A stretch of 64,000 bases of DNA from Atrichornis clamosus (GCA_013400975.1 WBMZ01011698.1:124001-188000), one strand, 5' to 3'; counted from the first letter of the stretch, positions 46,513 through 59,152 are shown. The notes: generated by a model from the letters alone, not told the origin. Made by a program: numbers and translations.

Positions 46513-46836
46513 TTCCTTCCTTCCTTCCTTCCTCTCTTCCTTCCTTCCTTCCTCCCTCCCTCCCTCCCTCCTTCCTTCCTTCCTTCCTTCTTTCCTTCCT
46601 TCCTCCCTCCCTCCCTCCCTCCTTCCTTCCTTCCTTCCTTCTTTCCTTCCTTCCTCCCTCCCTCCCTCCCTCCTTCCTTCCTTCCTTCCTTCTTTCCTTC
46701 CTTCCTCCCTCCCTCCCTCCCTCCTTCCTTCCTTCCTTCCTTCTTTCCTTCCTTCCTCCCTCCCTCCCTCCCTCCTTCCTTCCTTCCTTCCTTCTTTCCT
46801 TCCTTCCTTCCTTCCTCTCTTCCTCACTTCCCTCCC
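46513..46836. repeat. Pyrimidine tract, 51-bp higher-order repeat
   Basis: Pure C/T for about 320 bp. The landmark TTCTTT occurs at 46588, 46639, 46690, 46741 and 46792, always 51 bp apart, with (CCTT)n and (CCCT)n blocks in fixed order between. Because 51 is a multiple of three, frames stay open on both strands (17-residue periodic SFLPSFF-like or EGRKE-like readings). These are not proteins. Confidence 0.97.
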
Positions 46837-47207
46837 ACACTCTGAGATGTTTGAGAGCTCTGGCAAGTTCGAAACACTATTTTTGCTGACTTCTGGGAAC
46901 TGATTTTGCTTCTCAGCCCTCAATTCAGCGTTCACACATTTTTAATCTCCAAATGAAAATCTTTAAAAAGTAGCATCCGGCTGAACATCCAAGACCAAAC
47001 TATCCAAGACCAGTTGAGCACAACAGCCTGGAGGTCACTGAGCTGTATCTCTTCATTTTGGGAATCTGCCTCTTGGCTTCTGGCCTGGAGAAGCCTCCAG
47101 TGAATCCTTAGTATCCCATCTTCAAAAAACTTGGCAAACAAGCAAAAGCCATAGCTTGTGTCAGGGTGATGGGAACTGAAAAAGAGCCTCAGGAAGTGCT
47201 AATAATT
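46837..47207. other. Single-copy DNA, no gene seen
   Basis: No feature recognised. Confidence 0.4.
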
Positions 47208-47396
47208 GAGAATTTCTTTAGGTTGAAAGGAGACTTAAAGATCATCTGGTTCCAACCCCCTGCTGTGGGCTGGGACATCTTTCAGTGCATTTCCCAACCT
47301 TTCAGGTTGCTCAGAGCTCCATCCAACCTGGCCTTGGACACTTCCAAGGATGGGGCATCCAAAACTTCTGTGGGCAGCCTGTGCCAGGGCCTCACC
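47208..47396 (-). mobile_element. CR1 LINE fragment, type A
   Basis: Worn 3' end (gagaatttctttaggttg), then 'agatcatctggttccaacc', 'catccaacctggccttgga' and 'gggcagcctgtgccaggg'. A 16-bp insertion (cagtgcatttcccaac region) splits the 'ggttgctc' block. Confidence 0.9.
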
Positions 47397-48582
47397 TGAC
47401 TTGTTCTGTGGAACTTGGTCTCAGCGAGGGCTTCTTTTTGAAGCTGAACTAATTTATTTTGACAACCAAAGACCATTTCCAAGAGCAATCCACACAAGGT
47501 AAGAGGTTTAACAGACCCAAAGAAGCAGCTGTTTCTTGTGCTCTCATCTTGCTACTTCTCTCTACCCCTGCCCAATGTTAAAACAAGCAGCAGTGTTCCT
47601 ATTCTAGTGGGTTTTCACTCAAAACAAATATCAAAACAAACAAAAATATCCCACTGATTACTCTGCACAGAAGATCAAGAAGGATGGCACCTTCAGAGAC
47701 TTGCTGTGTGCTTCCTACAAAGGAAATAAACCTGGCCTTTGCAGGACAGCTCTATTTTTAGTGATCCCAATCCTGTTTCCTCTTCTTTGTGTGTCATTGG
47801 CACTGCTGGGGTGCTGTCACTGAGTGACAATTTTGGCTGCCTGCACAGTACCTTAAAACATGACCATGGCAACTGCTGTGCCCCAAAAGATCTTGGTTTA
47901 CCAACTCTACAGGTTTTTGATGCTTTCACAGTACTCAGTGCACCCAAAACCCCAAATATGAGGGTGACTGCCTTGCAGAAAACAAAGTTCTTTATTCGCC
48001 TTAGAGGCCTGATGCTTTATGATCTTCATTTCATGCCAGTGAATTGAAGCAGAACATCCTGAATTAAATACAGGCAGTCCAGGAATGGTGCCAGCTAATA
48101 AATGCTACAGTAAACAGGGAATCCCACCTGCTTGCAGGTGTCCCTCTCGTTTTGTGGGATGAGAGCAATGGGCTTGGTTATGTTTTACCATTCTAAGCCA
48201 TTTCAGGAATTCCCAGAGCAGGAAATTGCCATGGTGCAGTGAATCTTGGCACAGACCTCTCCCTGTGGAGTTCAAAGAGGAACAGAAGGCTGTGAATAGA
48301 TGAGCATCCAAACTGAGAAACTCAGGTTAAATTGTTCTTTGGAATAAACTCAGCATACAGGAAATTATAGTCCCTGAACTGTTTTTTTTTTTCTTCACTG
48401 TTAATAAAAAAAAGAGCCCCAAACCACCAAGGAGTTTATTCTTAAATCTTTGAGGAAGATATAGAGGGAATGCTGCTTCCCCCACTGTCAGATTTTAGGA
48501 AAACGAGACGTGCAAAATGGTTGCTGTTTGGAAAGTTTACAATTGTTTTAGTTGCCTCTACTTGCCTCTAATTTTCCAGATA
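47397..48582. other. Single-copy DNA, no gene seen
   Basis: About 1.2 kb. Short poly(T) and poly(A) runs lie near 48383-48412. No gene was recognised. Confidence 0.4.
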
Positions 48583-49150
48583 TCACAGAATCATAGAATG
48601 GCCTGGGTTGAAATGGACATTAAAGATCATCTCATTCCCACCCCTCTTGAATGGCCAGGGACACCTTCCACCACCCCGGGGTGCTCCAAGCCCCATCCAA
48701 CCTGGCCTTGGACACTTCCAGGGATGGGGCAGCCACAGCTTCTCTGTGCCAGGGCCTCAGCACCCTCACAGGGAAGAATTTCTTCCCAATATCCCATCTA
48801 AACCTACTCTCTTTCAGTTGTCCTGTCACTTGTAAATTGTCCCTCTCCATCTTTCCTGTTGGCTCCCTTCAGGTTCTGGAAGGCCACAATTAGCTCACCC
48901 CAAAGCTTCTCTTCTCCAGGCTGAACAATCCAAATTCTCTCATTTTTTTCTCATAACAGAGGGGCTCCAGCCCTCGGAGAACCTCCCTGGTCTCCTCTGG
49001 ACTCACTCCAGCAGCTCCATCCTGTGCTGGGGACCCCAGAGCTGGAGGCAGCTCTGCAGGGAGGGTCTCCCCAGAGAGGAGCAGAGGGACAGAATCCCCC
49101 CCTCACCTGCTGCCCACCCTGCTTTGGATGAAGTCCAGGACTCAGCTGGA
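48583..49150 (-). mobile_element. CR1 LINE fragment, type A, 568 bp
   Basis: Inverted 3' end with 'cacagaatcatagaatgg', full UTR, then the upstream region 'cttctcttctccaggctgaa' and 'ctctggactcactccagcag', to 'ggatgaagtccaggac'. One of the longest copies. Confidence 0.95.
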
Positions 49151-49559
49151 TTTCTGGGTTGAATTATCAATTTCTAAGGATAGAAGAACTAAAATAATGC
49201 AGCTTTTTGGCTCTGTTCTAGCCCTGTGACTGGCCTGTTTTCACAGGCACTGTTCATTCCTACAGTGACTGTGGGCTGGATTCCTCTGCTTGAACAAGAA
49301 CAACAGCCCCAGGTGAAAAACCATAATCCAGAGGTTGAAAAAATTAGGCAACATCACCAGTTTTGGTGAGGAAAATGGGCCTTGCTGAGTGTGTCAGGAT
49401 GTCCTTCTGCACCTGCCAGCTCTTTGTTGGGAAGGAGGGAATGAAATCTCTCAGCATTAGCAGGGACAGAGTATGGAAAATTATTTTGGAAGACTGAGAG
49501 TAAAAAAAAAGCACCAAGGAAATCAAAGCCAGAATTTGATCATAAAATTCACAAAGATG
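49151..49559. other. Single-copy DNA, no gene seen
   Basis: No feature recognised, apart from possible CR1 edges. Confidence 0.4.
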
Positions 49560-49772
49560 GAAAGAAAAAGGTTCTCCATCCAGAGGGTGGTTGGCCACTG
49601 GAACAGGCTCCCCAGGGAAGTGGTCGCAGCCCCAAGCCTGACAGATTACAAGAAGAATTTGGGCAATACTCTCAGGCTCATGGTGGGATTGTTGGGATGT
49701 CCTGTGCAGGGACAGGAGTTGGACTCGATGATCCTTGTGGGTTCCTTCCAACTCTGGATATTCTGTGCTTCC
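49560..49772 (+). mobile_element. CR1 LINE fragment, type E
   Basis: 'ggttctccatccagagggtg', 'ccactggaacaggctcccc', 'gggcaatactctcaggctc' and 'gactcgatgatccttgtggg', ending 'tattctgtgcttccatgg'. Confidence 0.92.
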
Positions 49773-51307
49773 ATGGCTTCCTGAGGTCAGTTATTCCAGG
49801 TTTTTGGAAGGCATGGTCAGCTCCTCCTAGGTCCACGCTGACACCCTCCTGTGGGATGTGTTGTTATTCTTCCACACTAAGCACTTCCCACCCTTCCCAA
49901 CAAGCAATTCCTGCACTTCATCAGCCTCACAGATGATGGGATTTTGATAACTTCCAAGCTTAACATGCAAAGCCTGTCCTTTCCTGGTGCATCCCACATG
50001 GACCTGCCCTCTGGGCTGTTCCCTTTTGTCCCAGCAAAAGGCTTTTACACACCTGGAGGCTGTTTCATCAACTCCTCCTTTTATTAAGCCCCACCAGTGG
50101 CACATCTGAGTGCTCTCCTTTATTTAATTTTAGGATTTTTGTGAGGTTTTGAGCTGTTAACATAGATAACAATTCCTAGCGGCCTGCAAATTTGTTTTTG
50201 TGTCTCACCTTCAGACAACTTTTTGATAGCGTGGGCTGGACATTCAAAGGAATTCAGATTTTTTTTTTTTTGGTAGCCTTTTGTGACATAAAATGTCTGG
50301 GTCATAAGTCCCCAGATCTCTGTCAGATTCTTTCTGGACTCTTGGCTATCTAAGGCACAGATAAAATAACCCTGATCAATCTGGAGACATGGTCCAAAAC
50401 ACTGGTTCTGATTAGTCCAGAGCATTTCAGAATGACACCTCCCCATCAGTATTAAATGCAACTCCTGGAAGGGAGACCCTTGCAAAAGCCAAAGCTGCAC
50501 CTTCAGGACATGGAGGGAGGCAATGAAAGGGTCAAAGCCAACCAAATTAAGGTCTGAGTTCCATTAATTGATCTTTAAAAGTAAAAGGGGCAAATGTTGT
50601 TGGAGAAAATGCATCAGAGCAAAGGATGATGTTGCAGGTGCTCTGATAGTTCTTGGGATGGTGTTTTGTACTTATTATTTATACGCTCTTCCAATTGTTC
50701 CTTCCTTAATTTTTCTCTTTGTAAAGAAGGTATTCAGCACATTTTTAATACTTTTACCATCCAGAAAGCTGCTTCTCGCTCTTCAGTTTCAATGAGAGGA
50801 TTTATTTTCCCGTTGTGATTTTGAGACACTGGACATTAATATCCCACAATAATTCCCTCCAGAAAGGTAAGCTCTTAAATTGCCACGTGCATAAGTGACA
50901 TTTCAACGTGTCAGCTCTTCATTAACCTACAGGGATTTTTCAAGTCCTAATTAGGAGCCAGAAGAGGAATCCATTCCTGTCCTTTCCAGACCTCCCTTCC
51001 CCCACAACTTCTGCTGTAATTTTTAAATACCTTTTCCTCTGCCATTTCCTCCTACACAAGTGCACCAGGGCAGCTTTCCTGGATATCCTTTGCATTTTCA
51101 GAGCTTATGGGGCATGGAGGAAATTCAGGAATGATATTGCAACCATCTGGCAAATGAGTCTTTTCAGTGACAGGAACAGAAAAGAGGATAATGTCCATTT
51201 TTTGTGTGTTCTAGGCCAGCAAATCTGGGTAAACTCCACTTTTGTCACATGAGAAATGGATAAACTGCAGCTACTCTTAACCACAGGCTCAGGTGGTAAA
51301 CATCACA
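49773..51307. other. Single-copy DNA with orphan frame
   Basis: About 1.5 kb. A 141-codon minus-strand frame (50120-50545) passes a T-run that codes for lysines. It has no domain I recognise and no promoter or splice support, so I do not call it a gene. Confidence 0.35.
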
Positions 51308-51403
51308 TAGAAACACAGGATTATAGAATTACAGAAGGATTGGAAGGGACATAAAAATCATCCAATTCCACTAAATCAGGCTGCTCAGAGTCCCATCCCA
51401 GCC
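51308..51403 (-). mobile_element. CR1 LINE 3' stub, type A
   Basis: Terminal 8-mers 'cacaggattatagaattac', then 'ggattggaagggacataaaa' and 'aatcaggctgctcagag'. The 'gggcagggacaccttcc' block is deleted. Confidence 0.83.
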
Positions 51404-51867
51404 CTTTACGGGATTTCTCCTGGGTGACAGGTGAGTAAGTGAACATCCAGTGGCTCAGGCAGGTCTTGGACTTGCAGTTCAAACCCAGTTTCAGACTGAT
51501 CTCAATATTTATCTCAGGAAGAAAAGCTTCTTTGTCTGGTTTCAAAGAAGTGATATTTCCATGAGAAATGTCTCCTTTCAGGGGATTTCTCTTTTTTAAA
51601 TGAACAAACCAAACAGCTCCTCTTTCCCCTTCACTCCAATCCCAAACCATTCCTTGACATTTTTCAGTCTTCTACCAAAGCCCTCAAAGTTTTATGTTTC
51701 ATCTGGAAAAGGTGTCAGTACTGAAATGTTCAATGAGAAAAACAAAAACTGTGGCTGTTTTCCACAGGGTTTTGCTTTTCCTGTGGGCTCTGTAAAAATA
51801 AAATCCATGAGTTCTTCTTGGTGCTGTCTCTAGGGAATTTTAATGATGTGGCCATCAGGAACCCAAA
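51404..51867. other. Single-copy DNA, no gene seen
   Basis: No feature recognised. Confidence 0.4.
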
Positions 51868-52082
51868 TCCCAGAATCCCAGAATCATTGGTTGGAAAAGA
51901 CCCCCAAGATCACTGAGTCCAACCTGTGACTGATCCCCACTTTGTGACCCAGACCTGAGCACTGAGTGCCACGTCCAGTCATTCCTTGAACATCTCCAGG
52001 GATGGGGACTCCACCGCCTCCATGGACAGCCCCTTCCAATGCTTGATCACCTTTTCCATGAAGAAATTCTTCCTGAATTCCC
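51868..52082 (-). mobile_element. CR1 LINE fragment, type C
   Basis: 'cccagaatcccagaatcatt', 'gacccccaagatcactgag', 'gagtgccacgtccagtc' and 'tccatgaagaaattcttcc'. Same type as 21550-22066 but shorter. Confidence 0.93.
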
Positions 52083-52270
52083 CACTCCAGTTTGCTGAGC
52101 AGTTCCCTGGGTAGCAGCATCAGCTGGTTCCATGCAGCTCCTCACTTGTACCACTGAGGGAAGAGCCAACCCGTGGGGTTTGTGCATCCTGGTGGTCCTG
52201 GAGTGGCATTGAGCTCTGAATTCTTCTCTCTTCCATAAATTTGGTGGAACTAAAAACTGGTGCACTGGAA

Positions 52271-52415
52271 AATCCCAGAATCATGGAATGGTTTGGGTTG
52301 GAAGGGACCTACAAGGTCATTTTGCTCCAACCCTCTGCTATGAGCAGGGCCACCTTCCAGGTTGTTCCAATTTTCATCCAACCTGGCCTTGAACACTTCC
52401 AGGGCTGGGGAATCA
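52271..52415 (-). mobile_element. CR1 LINE fragment, type A
   Basis: 'atcccagaatcatggaatgg', 'tttgggttggaagggaccta', 'catccaacctggccttgaac' and 'acttccagggctgggga'. Confidence 0.92.
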
Positions 52416-53863
52416 CAGGTCATTATTTGTCTGTCAGAGCAGATTCGTTATAGAAACTTAATTCATTGCTGTTGTGCTTCTCATTACATAATTAATATAT
52501 TGATCTGCTAAAAGAGGATTTGGGGAAATCTGGTGTCCCGGTGATTTGGTTTGTTTTTATTTCTGCTGCATTATTTTACAGAGCATTTTAACATATGTTG
52601 GGCTGTCATCACATTAACGGAGAATTACAATTAAGGCTGGTTTTGCTTAGCAGGGATATTTTACCATGGAGACCCTGTCTTTGTGCATATGTTGTATTAT
52701 ATCTGAATTTCCTTTATGTTCACTGCCCTGAACTTATATTTACAGCAAATGATTTCACAGATTTCCATTCCATATCCCAGGGATTTATTTATAGAGTGGA
52801 AAGAACATTGGTTTATTTTCTTTACTAATTTGTCACTTTCAATGCTTGTCAGCCAGATTTCACTTTTGCAAACACACAAAAGAAGGAACATGCAAATCCA
52901 GCTTTAATTTCTGGAGGTTTCCCCATATCGAAAGGATTCAGAATTAAAGGGAAAAAAAACAGAAAAAAGCTGAATTAATTTTATTTGGAAAGAACTCAAT
53001 TCTTCTTCAGTATTTCTTTACACAGGATTCCTGGCTTTCCATCAAAAAACCCTCCTTCCATAACACCTTACATTTTTCACCTGGAATGTCTTCAGATGTT
53101 GGAAAAACAAAGTAGTTTTTTGGATATAGCTGCTTAAAAATAAAAACTGCTCACCTTTAAAACTTGAAAACTCTCTGTTTCCAAAATCTTTTAAATCCAT
53201 TTCTCAGACTTTCCTGGTTTTAATTAAGACCTGAAGACTTCTGACAGGTACAAACTCTCTGCATGAAAACTTTGCTGAGAAAAGGCCTTTTCCATCTCTG
53301 AAAATTTATTATTTCTTACAGCAGCCAGAGGTTTGTTTGGAGTCATAGCTGAGGTAAGATCCCTTTTCCTCAGTATTGTGCTAAAGCAAACAGGTTTTTT
53401 TAGGGAGTTTCATCAAATGTTATTCCTTGTTTGCAAATAGGGAATACTGTGTGACTTCCTACAGGGTGCCTGAGAACAAAAGGTCTCCTCACACTCAATA
53501 TTTTAACCACACTCAAGAATTATTCACCCACCCCCCAAGCAAACACCCGAAATAGAAAGAACAGGCAAAGCCTCTCCTTGCCTTCCTCCTTCCCCTATTT
53601 CATGATGATGAACACCAAGCTTGGGGTAATGAAAAAGCCCCATCCATAACTGGGATTTTTTTCCCCTCAGTAAACAACAAATGGATACAGGAATGGAAAT
53701 TTTCTTCTCCCCACAAATATGTTTTTGAATAACAGAGGTGGACTTTGCACAGACAATCAAATTACTCAGGTTTGTCACACAGGGAGTGACTCTCGTTCCT
53801 TCCACCTTATAACAGTCCAGTTTTTCATTATTTTAGGGTTTGAATTGTCTTAACCAAGGAAAC
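52416..53863. other. Single-copy AT-rich DNA, no gene seen
   Basis: About 1.4 kb. The part at 52440-52780 is AT-rich with several TAAT and ATTA cores and may be conserved non-coding DNA. This is only an impression from one sequence. Confidence 0.4.
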
Positions 53864-54266
53864 CTCTGAAGACAGACTGAGAGATGGGGACTGTCCAGCC
53901 TGGAGAAGAGAAGGCTCCAGGGAGATCTCAGAGCCCATTCCAGAGCTTAAAGAGGCTCCAAGAGAGCTGGAGAGGGACTTTGGCCAAGGGATGGAGTGAC
54001 AGGACACAGGGGAGTGGCTTTAGCTGAAGGAGGGCAGGTTTAGATTAAATATTAAGAAGAAATTCTCTACTCTAAGAGTGACGAGACACTGGCACAGGTT
54101 GCCCAGAGATGCTGACGTTGCCCCATTGCTGGAAATGTTCAAGACCAGACTGGATGGAGCTCTGGGCAACCTGGGCTAGTGGAAGGTGTCCCACTCCCTG
54201 TCAGAGATTGGAACTAGAAGATCTTGAAGGTCCCTTCCATACCCAAATCATTCTGTTTTTCTGTGC
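53864..54266 (+). mobile_element. CR1 LINE fragment, type A, 403 bp
   Basis: 'agcctggagaagagaaggct', 'gagtggctttagctgaagg', 'attaagaagaaattctctac', 'tggcacaggttgcccagag' and 'gatcttgaaggtcccttcc', with a worn end (attctgtttttctgtg). Confidence 0.93.
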
Positions 54267-54783
54267 TTCCAAAAGACTTCTTGTCCTCCTGTAATCACCA
54301 CAACTGAAAAGCCAATTTACCAAAGGAAACAGGGCAGTGTTTTAACCCTCTCCATGTCCTCCAGATTGGAGTTTTATCTCCTTGGGGTGTTCTCCAGCTT
54401 GCAGTCTACTTAAACGAGAGTCACCTTTACTATTATCTTCCTTGGAAAACTTTAAAACTGTTTAGTTTGCAGAATTTAGGGGTTTTAGTAACATTAGAGG
54501 TTGTGCTGAGACTTATTTGGATGCTCCACAAAGAGACAAACCTGCTGTGCTTCTGAGCACCACGAAAATGTTTACCCAGGCCTTACACAAATAAAAGGGT
54601 TTTATTGCTGCCATAGGTAATAGCATTCTTAATAATTATAAATAGAATTTAGATTACATTTAAAAAAAAAAGAAAAGAAAAAGCAGCATTATTAAAACGC
54701 TTATAAAATGCGGTGGAAACACTGTTGCAATGTTTATTTCCTGTAAACACATGAAAGTTGTGAATGGGGGAACTGTGGCCTCC
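54267..54783. other. Single-copy DNA, no gene seen
   Basis: A short A-rich run near 54661-54680. Nothing else recognised. Confidence 0.4.
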
Positions 54784-54975
54784 AAATTATAAAATCATTA
54801 AGGTTGGGAAAGATCTCCTAGATCATCAAGTCCAACCTTCCATCCAATACCACCACACCCACTAAAGCATTCCCACAAGTGCCACATTTGCTCGGTTTTT
54901 GGACACTTCCAGGTGTGGTGACTCCACTCCTTCCCTGGGGAACCTGTTCCAATGCTCAACCACTCTTTGAATGAA
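54784..54975 (-). mobile_element. CR1 LINE fragment, type B
   Basis: 'aaatcattaaggttgggaaa', 'atcatcaagtccaacctt', 'ataccaccacacccactaaa', 'caagtgccacatttgctcgg' and 'aatgctcaaccactctttg'. Confidence 0.92.
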
Positions 54976-55196
54976 TGGTCACATATTTGAAATAAACCCT
55001 ATTTGTATTTTCGTATCTCCAGGACATTTTGCAAAGGAAAATTCTTAATCTTCACATTGAGCCACCCAGCTGAGTTGGAGGCAGCTCTGGGGAAGGATTT
55101 GTGTCATTGTAGAACAGGACAAGAAAGCAGGAATGATATGAGAGAGAATTCCCAAATCCCTGAGGATTTCTCCAGTGCTTTTACAGAGTGATTTAG

Positions 55197-55420
55197 ATCA
55201 TAGAGTCGTTTGGATTGAAAGGAAAGTTCAAGATCATCCAGTTCCATTCCCCTGCCATAGGCAGGGACCTTCCACTATCCCAGGTTGCTCCAAGCCTGGC
55301 CTTGGACGCTTCCAGGGATGGGGCAGCCACAGCTTCTCTGGGAAACCTGTGCCAGGGCCTCACCACCTTCACAGGGAAGAATTTTTTCCTTATATACAAT
55401 CTAAAAATCTCCTCTTTTAG
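55197..55420 (-). mobile_element. CR1 LINE fragment, type A
   Basis: 'atcatagagtcgtttgga', 'caagatcatccagttcca', 'ccactatcccaggttgctcc' and 'ccacagcttctctgggaaac', to 'ttccttatatacaatctaaa'. Confidence 0.93.
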
Positions 55421-56766
55421 TCTTAGTTGCCAAAATGTCTTTCTCAGACAGATGTCTGACTTGACAGAGCCTTCTGCACCTTGAACTCCATGGCTTTTCC
55501 ATAGTCCTGCTCACACGTGGATCTCAAACCACCCCAAACCTGGTGGGTGTTTGGGAGCCTGTTCCAAAACCTTCTTTGGCTTTGATGCTTAGAAATGTTT
55601 TCCTTTCCAGCCAACATTCATTTGAGAAGAGTGTTTAGCTCTCTGTCCTGGTGCCAGCTTTCTCCTGCAGCTAAAATAATCCTTCCTCCTTCCTGCTGGC
55701 TGTCTGGAGGCAGAGTCTGCAGACCAGGCACACTCCTACTCAGCTTCCAGCTCCAGCCAAGCTCTTCCAGTCTTTCCTATTGAAAGAAACTCTTCTGTAG
55801 CACTAAGAATCCTTGAAGGCCTTTCCTGCATGGATTTCATGTTGCACCATCTTGCCTGAGTGAAGGTGAGTGGAGTGGTTTGTCCCATTCGCAGGAAACT
55901 CCCAGTTTGTATAAATTTGAAAACTTTGCTCTCACTACAACATTCTCGGCTTTGCAGTGGTGCAGCATCACAGTCACCCCTTTACACGCCTTCAACACGG
56001 TTAATGTACAAAACTGCCCTGTGATTCATTTGCAAACACAGCTGATTTTTCTTCATCTTTTCAGCCTGTGAGTCCCAGAAAACAAGCAAGGAATAACCCT
56101 GAGGAGTGGATTCAGCCACAGCAAATAAAGTCAATGTCTTATGGGCCAACTCCTGGTTTCACTACAAAGCTTGGTTTTTGTTTTGAAGCCAAACCAAAAC
56201 TTGAAGGGTTATCCTGGCACTTCAGAGGTGGTCACTACTTCCCACTCCAGTGTGAAAGTTTTTAGCCCGAACTTCTCCTGAAATTCTGCATTTGTGGAAG
56301 CTCTTCTCCATCACCACCCCTGCACTGTCTCACAAGGTGTTTCCCCTCATTCCTGCACCTTCCTCACTTCAGTTTGGGCTCGTGATTCCTCATCCTGTCT
56401 CAGGGGTCTTGCACAGCATTTGTGTCCCATTCCCTTGGCACCCCTGGGATAGCACAGGGATGGCAGGGAGAGGTGTTCATGGCAATGTAATTTACTGAGA
56501 GCTTGCTTTTGTCAAGGCAGCCCAACAAATGATCACATTATCATCTGAAAACAGAGAGAGAAACAATAGAAAGAATTAACCCCTGTTACTCACCCAAGAG
56601 ATGCGCCTTCCCATTTTGGGATAATTCCTCATACAGAAATATTTCCTTTTTGTGTTTGTACATGTGTATTCATACACCTCCATCTTTTAGGCTGACAAAC
56701 TCTAAGCATTTCTTAAATTTATATTTAAAAGAACTAAGAAATGCTGGTGGGAGTTGCAGAACGTTT
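55421..56766. other. Single-copy DNA, no gene seen
   Basis: About 1.3 kb, rather pyrimidine-rich near 55640-55780. No exon or repeat family recognised. Confidence 0.4.
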
Positions 56767-57340
56767 TCATAGAATGCTTTGGGTTGAAAGGGACCTTAAA
56801 GAACACCTCGCTCCAACCCCCTGCCATGGGCAGGGACACTTTCCACTATCCCAGGTTGATCCAAGCCCTCCCCAACCTGGCCTTGAACACTTACAGGGAT
56901 GGGGAAGCCACAGCTTCTCTGGGAAACCTGTGCCAGGACCTCACCACCTTTAGAGTAAATAATTTTTTTCCTAGTACCTGATTTAACCCTGCCCCCTGTC
57001 AGCTTAAGGCCATTCCCCCTTATCCTGTTGCTCCACTCTTGTCCAAAGTCCCTCTCTTGGAGCCCCTTTAGGCACTGGAAGGAGCCTTCTCTCCTCCAGC
57101 ATGGACATTCCCAGCTCTCCCAGCCTGCCTCCAGAGCAGAGGGGCTCCAGCCCTGGGATCAACCTGGTGGCATCCTCTGGAGTTCTCCAACAGCTCCACA
57201 CCCTTCTCCTGCTGGGGGGTCCCAGAGCTGGATGCAGCCCTCCAGGAGCAGGGCAGAGGGGCAGAATCACCTCGCTCCACCTGCTGGTCCTGCTTCTTAG
57301 GAGGCAGCCCAGGATGCACTCAGTTTTCTGGGATGCAGAT
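56767..57340 (-). mobile_element. CR1 LINE fragment, type A, 574 bp
   Basis: Inverted 3' end 'tcatagaatgctttgggttg', full UTR, then 'aggggctccagccctggga' and 'ggggggtcccagagctggat', to 'ggcagcccaggatgcactc'. It resembles 48583-49150 in structure and type. Confidence 0.95.
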
Positions 57341-58887
57341 GCTCATTGCTGAGTAATGTTGAGCTTCTCAGGAGGGAGTTTCTAGAGGATCTCGGGATCT
57401 CGGGATCATCTCCTGCTAGGCCTGAGGTCCCACGTTATCCACCTACATCAGGTGTCTGAGCCAGCTCCCAAGTCCTCCTGGCCCCCTGCTTAGGGCACAA
57501 TTCCAATTAATTCCTGCCACAAACGATCCCACACCTGCCAACCTCTTGTGTGTGGAGGTCACTGTGCAGTGGCCAGGAAAATACATGGAAAATGAGAAAG
57601 GGAGGAGTTTCCAACAGACTGATGTGGGTCAGACACCCCAATAAATTCCAGGGCAGTGAGGCAGAGACCTCTTCCCAAGATTTCTTGCTTGTCATCAGGG
57701 CACTGGGACAACCTATCCCCAAACAGGTGAACCCCTGCCTCTAACTCATTTGGAACCCCCCTTATTAATTAGTCATTTTACAGAGATATTTTGGTTGCTG
57801 TGTGTATTAGGCTGGCTTAGGTTATGATTTTTTAATGCCACAAGAGGAATAAGAAACCTTTCACTCAGAAGTGACTTTTTTTTTTTATGTTTTTGCAACC
57901 AAGACAAACAAAACAAGCATTCCAGTTTGAGACTAAAGTTTGTTATTTTGAACTCCCTGCCTCTAAAACTGAGCCCAGAAGAGATTTTATTTCCCACCAG
58001 AAAGTTCAGTATCTGTGAAAACAAAGGTCTGTTTATGTCTTTTATCAGCTGGTCACATGAGATATGACTGTGCAGTCACTGCTGCTCCTCTGTGCCATCC
58101 TTTGGAAGCTCAAAAGCTTCACAAAGCTCAAACTTAGCAGCACAACAAGACCATTTCATCTGGGTCTCATCTAATGTGGTTGGTGCTTTCACTTCTCATT
58201 AGCTCAGGATTAGATGAATAATGAACTGTAGACACCAGAACCTCAGCACAAAGGTATTTCAAGCTCATAGATGAGTCAAGCAAGCCTTTTTTTACAAAGG
58301 ATTCTTGAGTATGGATGTCTAAATTCTGCTTACTTGGCTTTTTAGGCAGATATCTGTTATTTTTTAATCTTATTTTGTAACTAATCAGTGCCTCTCTTTC
58401 TTCTCAAGATACAGGAGGATAAATAAGGCCATCACTTCATAGGAGGAGGGAGGGAAAACAGTACTTTGACCTTCCCCAAATGCTTGGAAAGCCACAGACA
58501 GGAAAACTATCCCTTCTCCAAGACTTTTCATGATCAAGAAAGCTCGTCCTAAGTTGAGGTCCTTGTTCTCTGTGGCTCTTCAGCCACAGAGAATAAACCT
58601 CCTGCTGTCAAGCACAGTTTAAAGGCTTGAACAAGACTCAAGCTGTGGACATGACCCAGAAAAGAAAGGTAAGTCTGGACATCAGCACTGAACTGAAACT
58701 CAACAGTTTTGTTCTCTTTCCAGGAAAAGTTGAGGGTAAAACACGCAGTTCATTCCTACTTCCCACCATGGAGAGCAGAGAAAGACCAAGTGCAACCCCA
58801 AGCAAAGGAGGGAAGAGCTGGGAGGGCAAAGGAAGATGCAGACCTAAGGTGAGAAAAGTCACAGAAAGTCATAAAAGTCATAAAGGT
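57341..58887. other. Single-copy DNA with splice-like signals
   Basis: About 1.5 kb. A short direct repeat (ggatctcgggatctcggg) lies near 57390. An open 125-base stretch (58724-58848) sits between acceptor-like and donor-like sites; see findings. Confidence 0.35.
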
Positions 58888-59152
58888 TCATAGAATCATA
58901 AAAACACAGAATGGTTTGGGTTGGAAGGGACCTGGAAGATCATCTCATTTCAACCTCTGCCATGGGCAGGGACACCTTCCACTAGGCCAGGTCACTCCGA
59001 GCCCCGTCCAACCTGGCCCTGACCACTTCCAGGGATGACATGTCAACAACTTCTCTGTGCCAGGGTCTCACCACCCTCAGAGGGAAGAATTTTTTCCTAA
59101 TATCCACATTAAATCTATCTTCTTTCAGCTTAAAGCCATTCACCCTTGTGCT
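58888..59152 (-). mobile_element. CR1 LINE fragment, type A
   Basis: Three terminal 8-mers (catagaat, cataaaaa, cacagaat), then 'ggtttgggttggaagggacc', 'gccatgggcagggacacctt' and 'ccaccctcagagggaagaat'. Confidence 0.94.

Noticed and set aside
46303..46845. 180-codon frame with 17-residue repeats
   Set aside because: The 51-bp DNA repeat keeps any frame open. There is no independent coding signal.
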